This document shows, piece after piece, positions 1-6,428 of a DNA stretch of 11,394 nt (within the stretch, counting starts at the first letter, position 1; each line of letters starts with the position of its first letter). The translations under genes and the position numbers were made by a program. Under the pieces are notes generated by a model, which saw only the letters and a list, made by a program, of their open reading frames with translations, was not told where the DNA came from and made no database searches. The stretch is from assembly GCA_946409145.1 (NCBI GenBank), contig CAMJVA010000033.1, positions 1-11,394 of the forward strand, in the 5' to 3' direction. Origin of the DNA: an uncultured Enterococcus sp. (GTDB taxonomy: Bacteria > Bacillota > Bacilli > Lactobacillales > Enterococcaceae).

Positions 1-8
1 ATATTTAC

Positions 9-719
9 TTAATCATTTAAAAGAATTTCGTTACTTGGAACGGTAATCTCATTACCGTATTTATTTTTTAAAGCGGTTTTTAATAGGCGAATGGCAAGAA
101 CGGGATTTCTAGCTAAAATAGGGCCGTGGAAGTAAGTGCCGAACACATTTTTATACACAACACCTTCTGTATTATCTTCTCCGTTATTTCCTTTTCCCAT
201 AACCACTTGTCCCAGGGCTTTTTCATTTTTACCTAAGAAGGTACGACCGTTGTGATTTTCAAAACCATAATAAGTTTCGTTAAACTCAGGATTGTAAATT
301 TCTGTATCTCCAATGAAACGATTATTTTCTTGGCTTAAAGTGTAATGATCAAGAGCAGAAATTCCGGAAATTTTTTCTCCGTGAGCGCCCATATAATAAT
401 GGCCTAGTAATTGGTAACCGCCACACACTGCTAAAATAACTCCGCCATTTTCAATATAGTTGGTTAGATTTTCTTTTTTATTTTGAATATCTTCTGAGAC
501 AATCACTTGTTCAAAGTCTTGACCTCCACCAAAAAAGACTAAATCATATTTATTTTCATCAAAATCTTGGTGAATAGAGAGAACTTCTGAAGTTAAATCA
601 ATGCCCATTTTTTTTGCATAATATTTTAACATGAGCATATTGCCATTATCACCATAAGTGTTTAACAAATTTCCATACAAATGACAAAGGGAAAGAGAAT
701 AGTGAGGAGTATTAGTCAT
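9..719 (-). CDS. gatD: GatD, glutamine amidotransferase subunit of lipid II isoglutaminyl synthase
   Basis: A 236-residue class I (triad type) glutaminase of the CobB/CobQ-like group. With MurT it amidates the alpha-carboxylate of D-glutamate in the lipid II stem peptide; GatD hydrolyses glutamine and passes on ammonia. Visible motifs are the nucleophile elbow AVCGGYQ with Cys99, the FHGP segment with His198, and the N-terminal YGNLLNTYGD segment typical of GatD. Arg134 may be the substrate-binding arginine known from the staphylococcal enzyme (assignment from memory). It starts inside the 3' end of murT: the ATG (719-717) overlaps the murT stop by 8 bases, and its AAAGGAGGAA ribosome binding site (735-726) is coded within murT, so the two are probably translationally coupled at equal stoichiometry. 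Older annotations call such proteins cobyric acid synthase, but the MurT neighbour decides for GatD. The stop codon lies 8 bases from the window edge, so any terminator is outside. Confidence 0.95.
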   Translation of the reverse strand: MTNTPHYSLSLCHLYGNLLNTYGDNGNMLMLKYYAKKMGIDLTSEVLSIHQDFDENKYDLVFFGGGQDFEQVIVSEDIQNKKENLTNYIENGGVILAVCGGYQLLGHYYMGAHGEKISGISALDHYTLSQENNRFIGDTEIYNPEFNETYYGFENHNGRTFLGKNEKALGQVVMGKGNNGEDNTEGVVYKNVFGTYFHGPILARNPVLAIRLLKTALKNKYGNEITVPSNEILLND

Positions 720-2061
720 GGTTCATTCCTCCTTTAATAATACCTTCTTGGGCAAGTAATTTTCTAAATTGTAAGACTGCCGTGTAGGTAGCTAAAATGT
801 AAACATGATCTGTTGGTAATTTTTTAATTTCTGTAATAACGTCTTTTAAGTCAGCGACTTCCGCGATTTTTTCTTTAGAAATTCCAGCGACTTTAAAGCG
901 TAAGACCATATCTTTATGACGATCTCCTCCAGCAATGACTTTTGGAATAGACATATGGGCAAATTCTTCGTGATTCCCATCCCAAATCCAAGAAACGTCA
1001 ATGCCGTCTGCTGGATTAGCATTTAGTAAAGAAACTAAAGAGAAGGGATCTGGATCTAAACCAATTAAGTCAATGACTTGATTTAACCCCACAGGATTTT
1101 TGACTAAAATCAAGGTACAAGTTTTATTTCCAATGGTAATGGTTTCTTGTCGTCCAAAGATTTTTTCGTTATAGGCGAGACCTTGTTTAATTTTTTCTGG
1201 GGAGACCCCATACATTTCTCCGACACTTGTGGCAGCTAAGGCATTATAAATATTGTACATTCCTCCAACAGGTAGGTGGTAGTTGGTGCCATCAATGGTG
1301 AAATCAGAGGAAACATTGTCCATGTGAGTAATTTCAGTTAAGGCATAATTTAACTCTGGACGTTTGAAGCCACAGTTAGGGCAATAATATTTCCCTAAAT
1401 TTCCGTAAGTAATCATTTTATAATGTAATAAATGATGACAATTAGGACACAAAATACCGTCAGTATTATAATGAGGCATTTGCTCTTCGTCGGCTTTGTG
1501 ATCAAATCCATAATAAAGTCGCGGATTTTTCGTAGGAACAGAATTAAAAATTGGAGAGTCCCCATTGGCTAAAATTTTTCCTGTGGGAGATTTTTGTGCA
1601 CCTTCTACAATCATGCGATAGGTGGTATAAATTTCTCCGTAGCGATCCATTTGATCGCGAAAAATATTGGTGAATACAAAAAGTTGCGGTTTAATAAACT
1701 CCGTGACTTTGCTTAAGGAAGCTTCGTCGATTTCTAAAACGGCGAATTTTTTTCCTGGATGTTTTTTCGCTGATAAAAAAGTTGAGACAATCCCTTGAAC
1801 CATGTTGGCTCCTGTGGGATTGGTTAAAACATTATCGTATTCTTGTTTTAAAATATTCACCGTTAGTGCTGTGGTTAAAGTTTTTCCGTTGGTTCCAGTG
1901 ACCACGACCACTTCATAATCTTTGGCTAAGGTATCTAAAATATTTGGATCAATTTTTAAGGCTAGTTTTCCTGGATAAGAAGAACCGCCTTTTAAAAATG
2001 TATGTAAAAACCACTGGGAACTTTTTCCAACAAAGGTGGCCAGTCCGCTTTTGAAACTCAT
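712..2061 (-). CDS. murT: MurT, Mur-ligase-like ATPase subunit of lipid II isoglutaminyl synthase
   Basis: A 449-residue Mur ligase family protein. It activates the D-glutamate carboxylate of lipid II with ATP so that ammonia from GatD can form D-isoglutamine, which is needed for efficient peptidoglycan cross-linking; it acts at the cytoplasmic membrane face. The ATP loop TGTNGKT is at 55-61. A middle-domain insertion carries two CPNC knuckles (Cys205/208 and Cys227/230), the zinc-ribbon insert that separates MurT from MurC-F. The C-terminal DUF1727 domain contains the DVSWIWD motif (355-361); its Asp355 probably corresponds to the MurT aspartate that completes the GatD catalytic triad in staphylococci (assignment from memory). 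The start is supported by an AGGGGGA ribosome binding site just upstream (about 2073-2067) and an extended -10 promoter 35 bases upstream. It is first in the operon, with gatD following by an 8-base overlap. Confidence 0.96.
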   Translation of the reverse strand: MSFKSGLATFVGKSSQWFLHTFLKGGSSYPGKLALKIDPNILDTLAKDYEVVVVTGTNGKTLTTALTVNILKQEYDNVLTNPTGANMVQGIVSTFLSAKKHPGKKFAVLEIDEASLSKVTEFIKPQLFVFTNIFRDQMDRYGEIYTTYRMIVEGAQKSPTGKILANGDSPIFNSVPTKNPRLYYGFDHKADEEQMPHYNTDGILCPNCHHLLHYKMITYGNLGKYYCPNCGFKRPELNYALTEITHMDNVSSDFTIDGTNYHLPVGGMYNIYNALAATSVGEMYGVSPEKIKQGLAYNEKIFGRQETITIGNKTCTLILVKNPVGLNQVIDLIGLDPDPFSLVSLLNANPADGIDVSWIWDGNHEEFAHMSIPKVIAGGDRHKDMVLRFKVAGISKEKIAEVADLKDVITEIKKLPTDHVYILATYTAVLQFRKLLAQEGIIKGGMNHD

Positions 2062-2095
2062 GATTTTCCCCCTAATCCTTCTTAAAATCTCTCTT

Positions 2096-2124
2096 ATTCT
2101 ACCATAAGGAAGAAAAAAATTTAA
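2096..2124 (-). promoter_or_regulatory. Promoter of murT-gatD
   Basis: On the minus strand a -10 box TAGAAT (2101-2096) is preceded by TGG, making an extended -10 (TGnTAGAAT). A poor -35, TTAAAT (2124-2119), lies 17 bases away. Transcription would start near 2089, giving a leader of about 28 bases that holds the AGGGGGA ribosome binding site. This is a pattern match only. Confidence 0.6.
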
Positions 2125-2192
2125 TATGTTTCGCTTTTTTAAAGATAATTCCTGTGATTTTTTCTTTTAAAAGTATAAGAAAAGGCTTTCTT

Positions 2193-2221
2193 TTGCGTCA
2201 AAATGGGATTTTTGTTAATCT
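2193..2221 (+). promoter_or_regulatory. Probable promoter of wrbA
   Basis: The -35 TTGCGT (2193-2198) and -10 TAATCT (2216-2221) are 17 bases apart. A TG one base before the -10 (2213-2214) makes it an extended -10. Each hexamer matches the consensus only partly. The -10 lies within the inverted repeat at 2214-2230, so the promoter would be open to repression. Confidence 0.45.
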
Positions 2222-2230
2222 TAAATTAAC
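2214..2230. promoter_or_regulatory. Inverted repeat over the wrbA -10 region (possible operator)
   Basis: A perfect 6-bp dyad GTTAAT-CTTAA-ATTAAC overlaps the proposed -10 box and ends about 20 bases before the wrbA start codon. Its position suits a repressor operator, perhaps for a redox- or quinone-responsive regulator, but this is inferred from place and symmetry alone. AT-rich dyads of this length also arise by chance. Confidence 0.35.
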
Positions 2231-2251
2231 ATAAAGGAAAGGAAGAGTGCC

Positions 2252-2857
2252 ATGGTTAAATTATTAATTGTTTATTATAGTTCAACTGGAACCAACGCTA
2301 AAATGGCAGAATTTGCTAAAGAAGTGGGAGTTAATTTTGGAGCGGAAGTGAAAGTGAGAAAAGTTCATGAACTTGCTCCTGATGTGGCGATTGATTCCAA
2401 TCCACTTTGGCGGGAGACAGTAGAGAAAACAAAAGATGTGAAAGAAGCTAGCAGTGAAGATTTAGTTTGGGCAGATGCGATTATTTTTTCTGCGCCATCG
2501 CGCTTTGGCGTCATGCCTTCTCAAATGAAACAATTTTTAGATTTACAGGGAGGACCTTGGTCAAAAGGACAATTAGCTAATAAATTTGTCACAGCCTTTA
2601 CTTCCGCTCAAAATCCTCACGGTGGACAAGAAATGGTGATTCAAAGTATTTATACAGTGATGCAACACTGGGGAGCGATTATTGTTCCAGCAGGTTATTT
2701 AGATGGAGCAACATTTGCTGCTGGAGGAAATCCTTATGGCACCAGTGCCAGTGTTTCAGGTGAAGGTGTTATGGCACAAGAAGAAGAAATCAAAGGTGCC
2801 ATTGATTTTCAAACGAGACGTTTGTTAGAAATCACTAAAAAATATTTAGGGGAATAA
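2252..2857 (+). CDS. wrbA: WrbA-type NAD(P)H:quinone oxidoreductase (flavodoxin fold)
   Basis: A 201-residue flavoprotein of the WrbA family (type IV NAD(P)H:quinone oxidoreductase). It reduces quinones by two electrons, avoiding semiquinone radicals, and is usually a cytosolic FMN-bound tetramer. The FMN phosphate loop is YYSSTGTN (8-15). The family-typical segments are APSRFGVMPSQMK (81-93), which contacts the isoalloxazine ring, and HGGQE (123-127). The GNPYGTSASVSG region (159-170) matches the WrbA C-terminal loop. Length is normal for the family. The ATG follows a GGAAAGGAAG ribosome binding site with 6 bases of spacing. It is transcribed divergently from murT and followed by its own terminator. 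Oxidative or electrophile stress induction is common for relatives, and the operator-like dyad upstream fits that, but the sequence alone cannot prove it. Confidence 0.9.
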   Translation: MVKLLIVYYSSTGTNAKMAEFAKEVGVNFGAEVKVRKVHELAPDVAIDSNPLWRETVEKTKDVKEASSEDLVWADAIIFSAPSRFGVMPSQMKQFLDLQGGPWSKGQLANKFVTAFTSAQNPHGGQEMVIQSIYTVMQHWGAIIVPAGYLDGATFAAGGNPYGTSASVSGEGVMAQEEEIKGAIDFQTRRLLEITKKYLGE

Positions 2858-2869
2858 TAGGACTAAAAG

Positions 2870-2903
2870 AAGCTGGAAGAAAAGATTTCTTCTGGCTTTT
2901 TTT
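2870..2903 (+). terminator. Rho-independent terminator after wrbA
   Basis: A 12-bp stem (2871-2882 with 2886-2897, including two G-T wobbles) has a 3-base AGA loop and is followed by a run of seven T (2897-2903). It begins 13 bases after the wrbA stop. The next gene's ribosome binding site comes only 17 bases after the T-run, so this hairpin may act as an attenuator that lets some transcription through. Confidence 0.85.
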
Positions 2904-2937
2904 GTAGAACACTTTTTCTTAAGGAGGACAGGTGAAG

Positions 2938-3096
2938 ATGTCAGCAGAACTAGCCATGTATTCTGGGTTAATCTTTTATCCCATTTGTTTAATTGGTTTT
3001 GTAATAATTGTTATTTCCCTTATTAGAATAGCCGTGAGTTTAAACCAAATAAAGAATTGCAAAATCATTTTAAAAGAGAAGAGAACAAATAAATAA
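2938..3096 (+). CDS. Small single-span membrane protein, 52 aa, unknown function
   Basis: A short frame of 52 codons with an excellent ribosome binding site, AAGGAGGA (2921-2928), 9 bases before the ATG. An in-frame GTG two codons earlier (2932) is too close to the binding site. The protein has a short N-terminus with one acidic residue (Glu4), one hydrophobic helix (about residues 10-35, rich in Ile, Val and Leu, with Arg30 within it), and a basic tail ending KEKRTNK. By the positive-inside rule the tail should be cytoplasmic. It sits between the wrbA terminator and a strong bidirectional terminator. I see no convincing promoter of its own, so it may depend on read-through from wrbA. I do not recognise the family. 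Size and shape would suit a small regulatory membrane peptide or a type I toxin-like protein, but nothing confirms either. Confidence 0.6.
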   Translation: MSAELAMYSGLIFYPICLIGFVIIVISLIRIAVSLNQIKNCKIILKEKRTNK

Positions 3097-3142
3097 AAGA
3101 CCTAAAACAGCAAAAGCGTGTTTTAGGTCTTTTTATTTTTTT
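3095..3142. terminator. Bidirectional terminator between the small membrane protein gene and the PH-like gene
   Basis: A perfect 15-bp stem (3095-3109 with 3119-3133) has a 9-base loop. The plus strand is followed by a T-rich run (3130-3142) and the minus strand by TTTTATTTATTT. It lies between convergent genes and overlaps the last bases of both, so it should stop transcription from either side. Confidence 0.92.
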
Positions 3143-3914
3143 ATCGATTCAAGTCATGAAGGTATTGCCATGGTCCCATATTTAATAAGCCGAGAATAAA
3201 GAGAATGAGCACAATTCCCAAAAGGACGAACCATAAAATATTTGACCATTGACCAAAACGTAAAGCTAAAATTGGATTAGCGAAAATTCTATCCCATTTT
3301 CTCTTACGATAGATGCCAGGTTTTCTGTTTACTTTTTCTTTCAGTTGAGGAATGTCTTTGAAACAATCGAGTAATTCAGCAGCTTCTTTAGGAGAAAAAA
3401 TTTCTTCAATGTAATGACCATCTGCAAAAATATCTAATAAGTAAAAAGTATTGCCGCCGTTTTTAGCCATTTCTAATACTTTTGGCTCAGTGGAGCGCAT
3501 ATTAAACATTCCAATGCGATATGCCATTAGGTGAACATTTTCAATTTTTTCGTAAGGATAAGTATAGTAAAGTCCTTCTTCTAAATATTCAATGACTGTT
3601 AAAAAAATGACTTGTTTAGTGGTGAACATTAAAAGTCGATTGCCTCTTAAACTTTTAAAAAGGGCAGCATATTCTTTGGCTTTAGGTTTTCTAACATAAT
3701 TCATCCCTAAATACCCGGTACTTAAAACAGCAGAGTTTTTTTCATTGGTTAAAGGAAAAGCTCCTAAGATTTCTTCCTCGCCTAATTCTTCTTCTAGGTC
3801 TTTTTTTAACTCTTCTAGGAAAATATACTGAGCACTTTTTTCAAAGGTAATGTGAGTTGGCTTTTTTTCTAAAGCGGCTTTATTTTCCGTGAAAGGATTC
3901 TTTTGGTAAAACAT
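3141..3914 (-). CDS. Membrane-anchored protein with PH-like domain, probable partner of the ECF sigma factor
   Basis: A 257-residue protein of unknown function. Residues 1-40 are charged and may be helical; 35-48 is an acidic Glu/Leu run. The middle (about 60-180) is beta-rich. Its segment RLLMFTTKQVIFL (93-105), followed by YTYPYEKIENV (117-127), resembles the strand pattern of bacterial PH-like domains (similarity judged by eye). Basic residues (196-209, RKPGIYRKRKW) precede a single transmembrane helix at about 225-246, leaving a tail of about 11 residues. Most of the protein should therefore face the cytoplasm. Its ATG directly abuts the sigma factor stop (TAAATG), and its AAGGAGGAA site lies inside the sigma gene, so translation is coupled. 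This is the position of an anti-sigma factor, though no classical anti-sigma (ZAS, RsgI or RsiV-like) motif is visible. Function as anti-sigma is an inference. Confidence 0.75.
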   Translation of the reverse strand: MFYQKNPFTENKAALEKKPTHITFEKSAQYIFLEELKKDLEEELGEEEILGAFPLTNEKNSAVLSTGYLGMNYVRKPKAKEYAALFKSLRGNRLLMFTTKQVIFLTVIEYLEEGLYYTYPYEKIENVHLMAYRIGMFNMRSTEPKVLEMAKNGGNTFYLLDIFADGHYIEEIFSPKEAAELLDCFKDIPQLKEKVNRKPGIYRKRKWDRIFANPILALRFGQWSNILWFVLLGIVLILFILGLLNMGPWQYLHDLNR

Positions 3915-4448
3915 TTACAATTCCTCCTTTTTTAATTTCTTTTTTAAAATTTTTCGCCCTCTAGATAAATGGTTAAAAATTTTCGTTTCTTTTTGCCCTA
4001 AATCAGCAGCAATTTCTTTAACGGAATCTTCATAGTAATAAAAACGCAGGAAAATTTCTTGATCAAAAGGAGACAAATAACCCAATAAGGCAAGAAATTG
4101 TTCCTTTTCTAAAAAGTTGTTTTCAATAGGTAGCTCCTGAGCTAACTCTTGAATAGAAAGATTTCCTTGGTTCTTTTTTTCTTTTCTGAGATGGTCATAA
4201 GAGAGATTTTTGGCTAAAACTTCTAGCCAAGTTTTTAAACTGGCTTTTTCAGGATTAAAAAGGGCGATTTGTTCCCAGACTTTAAAGTACAGTTGATTTT
4301 CTAAATCACCAATTTGTGACATGTCACTGGCGGAAAAGAACGTTAAAAAGGTTTGATGCACGTGATTACTGTAAGTTTCAATTAAAAGTTCTAAACCAGA
4401 AAAATCTTTTAGCAGAATTTTTTTGACGATTTCTTCTTCTTGGGTCAA
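3915..4448 (-). CDS. ECF-type sigma-70 family RNA polymerase sigma factor
   Basis: A 177-residue sigma factor starting at TTG (4448-4446). Region 2 spans about residues 13-90, with the ECF-like run DLENQLYFKVWEQI (48-61) and FNPEKASLKTWLEVLAKNL (64-82), then DHLRKEKK, which would melt and recognise the -10 element. Region 4 (about 115-172) has LSPFDQEIFLRFYY and the helix-turn-helix VKEIAADLGQKETKIFNHLSRGRKIL for the -35. Region 3 is absent, as in ECF sigmas. An ATG 51 bases further upstream in frame (4499) would add a basic stretch of 17 residues, but it has no proper ribosome binding site and lies at about the start of the predicted transcript, whereas the TTG has a near-perfect AAAGGAGGTG. 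It is followed without a gap by the membrane PH-like gene. It could also be named a YlaC- or SigV-like sigma, but I cannot assign the subgroup. Confidence 0.9.
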   Translation of the reverse strand: MTQEEEIVKKILLKDFSGLELLIETYSNHVHQTFLTFFSASDMSQIGDLENQLYFKVWEQIALFNPEKASLKTWLEVLAKNLSYDHLRKEKKNQGNLSIQELAQELPIENNFLEKEQFLALLGYLSPFDQEIFLRFYYYEDSVKEIAADLGQKETKIFNHLSRGRKILKKKLKKEEL

Positions 4449-4453
4449 AATGA

Positions 4454-4463
4454 CACCTCCTTT
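4454..4463 (-). promoter_or_regulatory. Ribosome binding site fixing the sigma factor TTG start
   Basis: AAAGGAGGTG on the minus strand is a near-perfect complement to the 16S rRNA 3' end. Measured from the GGAGG core, the TTG lies 7 bases downstream. No comparable site precedes the upstream in-frame ATG at 4499. Confidence 0.85.
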
Positions 4464-4502
4464 GGAATGTTTATTAAGCCGCGTCTTTTTTCTTCTCATT
4501 AC

Positions 4503-4534
4503 CTTATACGTTGAAACTTTGTAAAATCTATCAA
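4503..4534 (-). promoter_or_regulatory. Possible promoter of the sigma factor operon
   Basis: The minus strand shows a -10-like TATAAG (4508-4503) and a -35-like TTGATA (4534-4529), but the spacing is 20 bases, too long for a good SigA promoter. I looked for an autoregulated ECF promoter (AAC-type -35 with CGTC/CGTA-type -10) and found no clear one. If the -10 is right, transcription starts near 4496 and leaves a 48-base leader before the TTG start. Confidence 0.3.
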
Positions 4535-4546
4535 TAAAAAATATTT

Positions 4547-4576
4547 TTCAAAAAAAGAAGTTCTCCGTGCTACAAT
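4547..4576 (+). promoter_or_regulatory. Promoter of the ABC exporter gene
   Basis: The -10 TACAAT (4571-4576) is preceded by TGC, an extended -10. A weak -35, TTCAAA (4547-4552), lies 18 bases upstream. The AAGGAGGA ribosome binding site (4590-4597) follows, 3 bases before the ATG. The -35 region lies back to back with that of the divergent sigma factor gene. Confidence 0.6.
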
Positions 4577-4600
4577 GAATAAAATGCCTAAGGAGGACTT

Positions 4601-6343
4601 ATGAGAAAAAAGGAGAAAAAAAGGACCTATACGTTTAAAAATTTTATGAACTTGATTTATTCAGTGACTAAAAGAAAAGGACTCTTTGTAATAGGACTTT
4701 TATTGAGTCTTTTTTCTAGTGTGGCTACTTTAATTGTACCCCAGTTAACGAAAAATTTAATCGACACAAGTCAATTAGCTAAAATAGATCGAAAACTTTT
4801 ACTTGTTTTACTGGGAGCTTTTTTACTTCAATTATTATTTGGAACTTTAAGTGGTTTCATTTTGCGTTTTGTAGGAGAGTCCACTGTCAAAGCTTTACGG
4901 GAAAAGCTCTGGGATCATTTACTAGTATTACCAGTGAGTTATTATGACGAGCATAAATCAGGGGAGACGACTTCCCGACTTTTAAACGACACTAATGTAG
5001 TAACCAATCTAGTAGCTCAACAATTTCCAGGAACTATTTCTGGTTTATTACAATTAATTGGAGCCTTAGTGATTTTATTTTTAATGGACTGGCAAATGGC
5101 GGCGATGATTTTTATTGGGGTGCCTGTATTAGTGTTACTGATGTTACCTATTGGAAAAATTATGGCAAAACTAGGCCGACAATTACAAAAAGCCACGGGG
5201 GATTTTTCAGGGGATGTTACTGAAAAATTAGGAGAAATTCGCTTAATCAAAGCCAGTAACGGTGAAAACTTTGAGAAAAATCGAGGGCAAGAACACTTAA
5301 ACAAAATTTTTCAAATTAGTATTAAAGACGCGAAAGTTTCTGCTTTTTTACAGCCAATTATGATGACTGCCATGTTAGGCATGTTTGTGGGACTCTTAGG
5401 TTATGGGGCTATTCGGGTGAAAGCAGGGACTTTATCCAGTGGTTCTTTAGTGGCTTTTTTATTATATTTAGTCAATGTGATTTCTCCAGTGGCGACCTTT
5501 GCTATGCTTTTTGCCCAAGTGCAACGGGCGATGGGGGCAACAGAGCGCTTAGACCAAATTTTAAATGAAAAAAAAGAAGTACAAGACACTGGGTTAGATA
5601 TTTCGGTGAAAGGGTTAGAAATTTCTGCGGAAAATATTTATTTTTCCTATGAAAAAGAGCAAGAAGTCCTAACCGATGTATCTTTTACAGCTAGCCTTAA
5701 TAAAATTATTGCCTTTGTGGGACCTTCAGGAAGTGGAAAGTCGACGATTTTTTCTTTACTTGAAGGATTTTATGAACCAGATAAAGGAAAAATTAAAGTA
5801 GGAGAATATGATTTAAAAGAAATTAAACTAACTACTTGGCGAAAACAAATTGGTTTTGTTTCCCAAGACAGTGGAGTTTTAGCGGGGACAATTAAAGATA
5901 ATTTAAATTACGGCTTAGAGCATCCCTTACCGGAAGAACGTTTATGGGAAGGACTGAATATGGCTTTTGCCAAAGATTTTGTCCAAAATTTTCCAGAACA
6001 ATTAGAAACACAAATTGGGGAACGGGGAGTGAAACTTTCTGGAGGACAACGACAACGCTTAGCCATTGCTCGGGCTTTTTTACGGGATCCAGAAGTCTTA
6101 ATGTTAGATGAAGCAACAGCCAGTCTTGACTCAAAATCAGAAGAGCAAGTGCAAAAAGCTTTAGACCAGTTAATGAAAGGACGAACAACTTTTGTTATTG
6201 CCCATCGTCTTTCTACTATTGTTCACGCTGACTGTATTTATTTTGTAGAAAATGGCCATATTACAGGTTCTGGCACTCACCAAGAACTACTAAAAACTCA
6301 CTTATTGTATCAAGAATATGTTAAGGAACAAATTTTAGAATAA
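4601..6343 (+). CDS. ABC multidrug exporter, half-transporter (BmrA/LmrA type)
   Basis: A 580-residue fusion of one six-helix membrane domain and one ATPase domain, the usual length for type IV (B-family) exporters that work as homodimers or heterodimers. Membrane helices lie near 28-48, 66-88, 143-162, 165-184, 253-273 and 280-302. In the ATPase domain I see the A-loop tyrosine (Tyr350), Walker A GPSGSGKS (374-381), Q-loop Gln422, signature LSGGQ (479-483), Walker B VLMLDE (499-504) with catalytic Glu504, D-loop SLD (508-510) and switch His535. All catalytic residues are present, so an active homodimer is likely; no second half-transporter gene is adjacent. Substrates are probably lipophilic drugs, lipids or peptides, and cannot be told from the sequence. 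It is monocistronic, divergent from the sigma factor operon, and ends at a bidirectional terminator. Control by the neighbouring sigma factor is possible but unproven. Confidence 0.93.
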   Translation: MRKKEKKRTYTFKNFMNLIYSVTKRKGLFVIGLLLSLFSSVATLIVPQLTKNLIDTSQLAKIDRKLLLVLLGAFLLQLLFGTLSGFILRFVGESTVKALREKLWDHLLVLPVSYYDEHKSGETTSRLLNDTNVVTNLVAQQFPGTISGLLQLIGALVILFLMDWQMAAMIFIGVPVLVLLMLPIGKIMAKLGRQLQKATGDFSGDVTEKLGEIRLIKASNGENFEKNRGQEHLNKIFQISIKDAKVSAFLQPIMMTAMLGMFVGLLGYGAIRVKAGTLSSGSLVAFLLYLVNVISPVATFAMLFAQVQRAMGATERLDQILNEKKEVQDTGLDISVKGLEISAENIYFSYEKEQEVLTDVSFTASLNKIIAFVGPSGSGKSTIFSLLEGFYEPDKGKIKVGEYDLKEIKLTTWRKQIGFVSQDSGVLAGTIKDNLNYGLEHPLPEERLWEGLNMAFAKDFVQNFPEQLETQIGERGVKLSGGQRQRLAIARAFLRDPEVLMLDEATASLDSKSEEQVQKALDQLMKGRTTFVIAHRLSTIVHADCIYFVENGHITGSGTHQELLKTHLLYQEYVKEQILE

Positions 6344-6386
6344 AAAAGAAGGATGTCGTAAAAGTTGCGACACCCTTCTTTTTTTT
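6344..6386. terminator. Bidirectional terminator between the ABC exporter and HAD genes
   Basis: A stem of about 15 bp (6344-6358 with 6368-6382), with one A-C mismatch at 6353/6373 and a 9-base loop, is followed by T6379-6386 on the plus strand. The minus strand also has a run of T after the stem. It begins right after the exporter stop. A second small hairpin, GGAAC-GTGAG-GTTCC (6395-6409), lies between it and the HAD gene. Confidence 0.88.
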
Positions 6387-6428
6387 AGAAAGTAGGAACG
6401 TGAGGTTCCATGACTGTTTGTGTAAAAA

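Noticed and set aside
9..719. Annotation as cobyric acid synthase or cobalamin biosynthesis
   Set aside because: The glutaminase fold is shared, but the protein is far too short for CobQ and is coupled to MurT, which identifies GatD.
2164..2192. AT-rich palindrome CTTTTAAAAG and a nearby AAGAAA/TTTCTT hairpin upstream of wrbA
   Set aside because: Weak A-T-only or short stems in AT-rich DNA, without a T-run or other context; no better than chance.
4575..4602. Short leader frame (ATG at 4575) ending across the exporter start codon
   Set aside because: Its ATG overlaps the proposed -10 box and would lie upstream of the transcript start, so it should not be translated.
5017..5304. Minus-strand open frame inside the ABC exporter gene
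   Set aside because: It is antisense to the well-supported transmembrane domain coding sequence, has no ribosome binding site and gives a low-complexity protein; a shadow frame. The same holds for minus-strand frames at 5401-5589 and 5892-6188.
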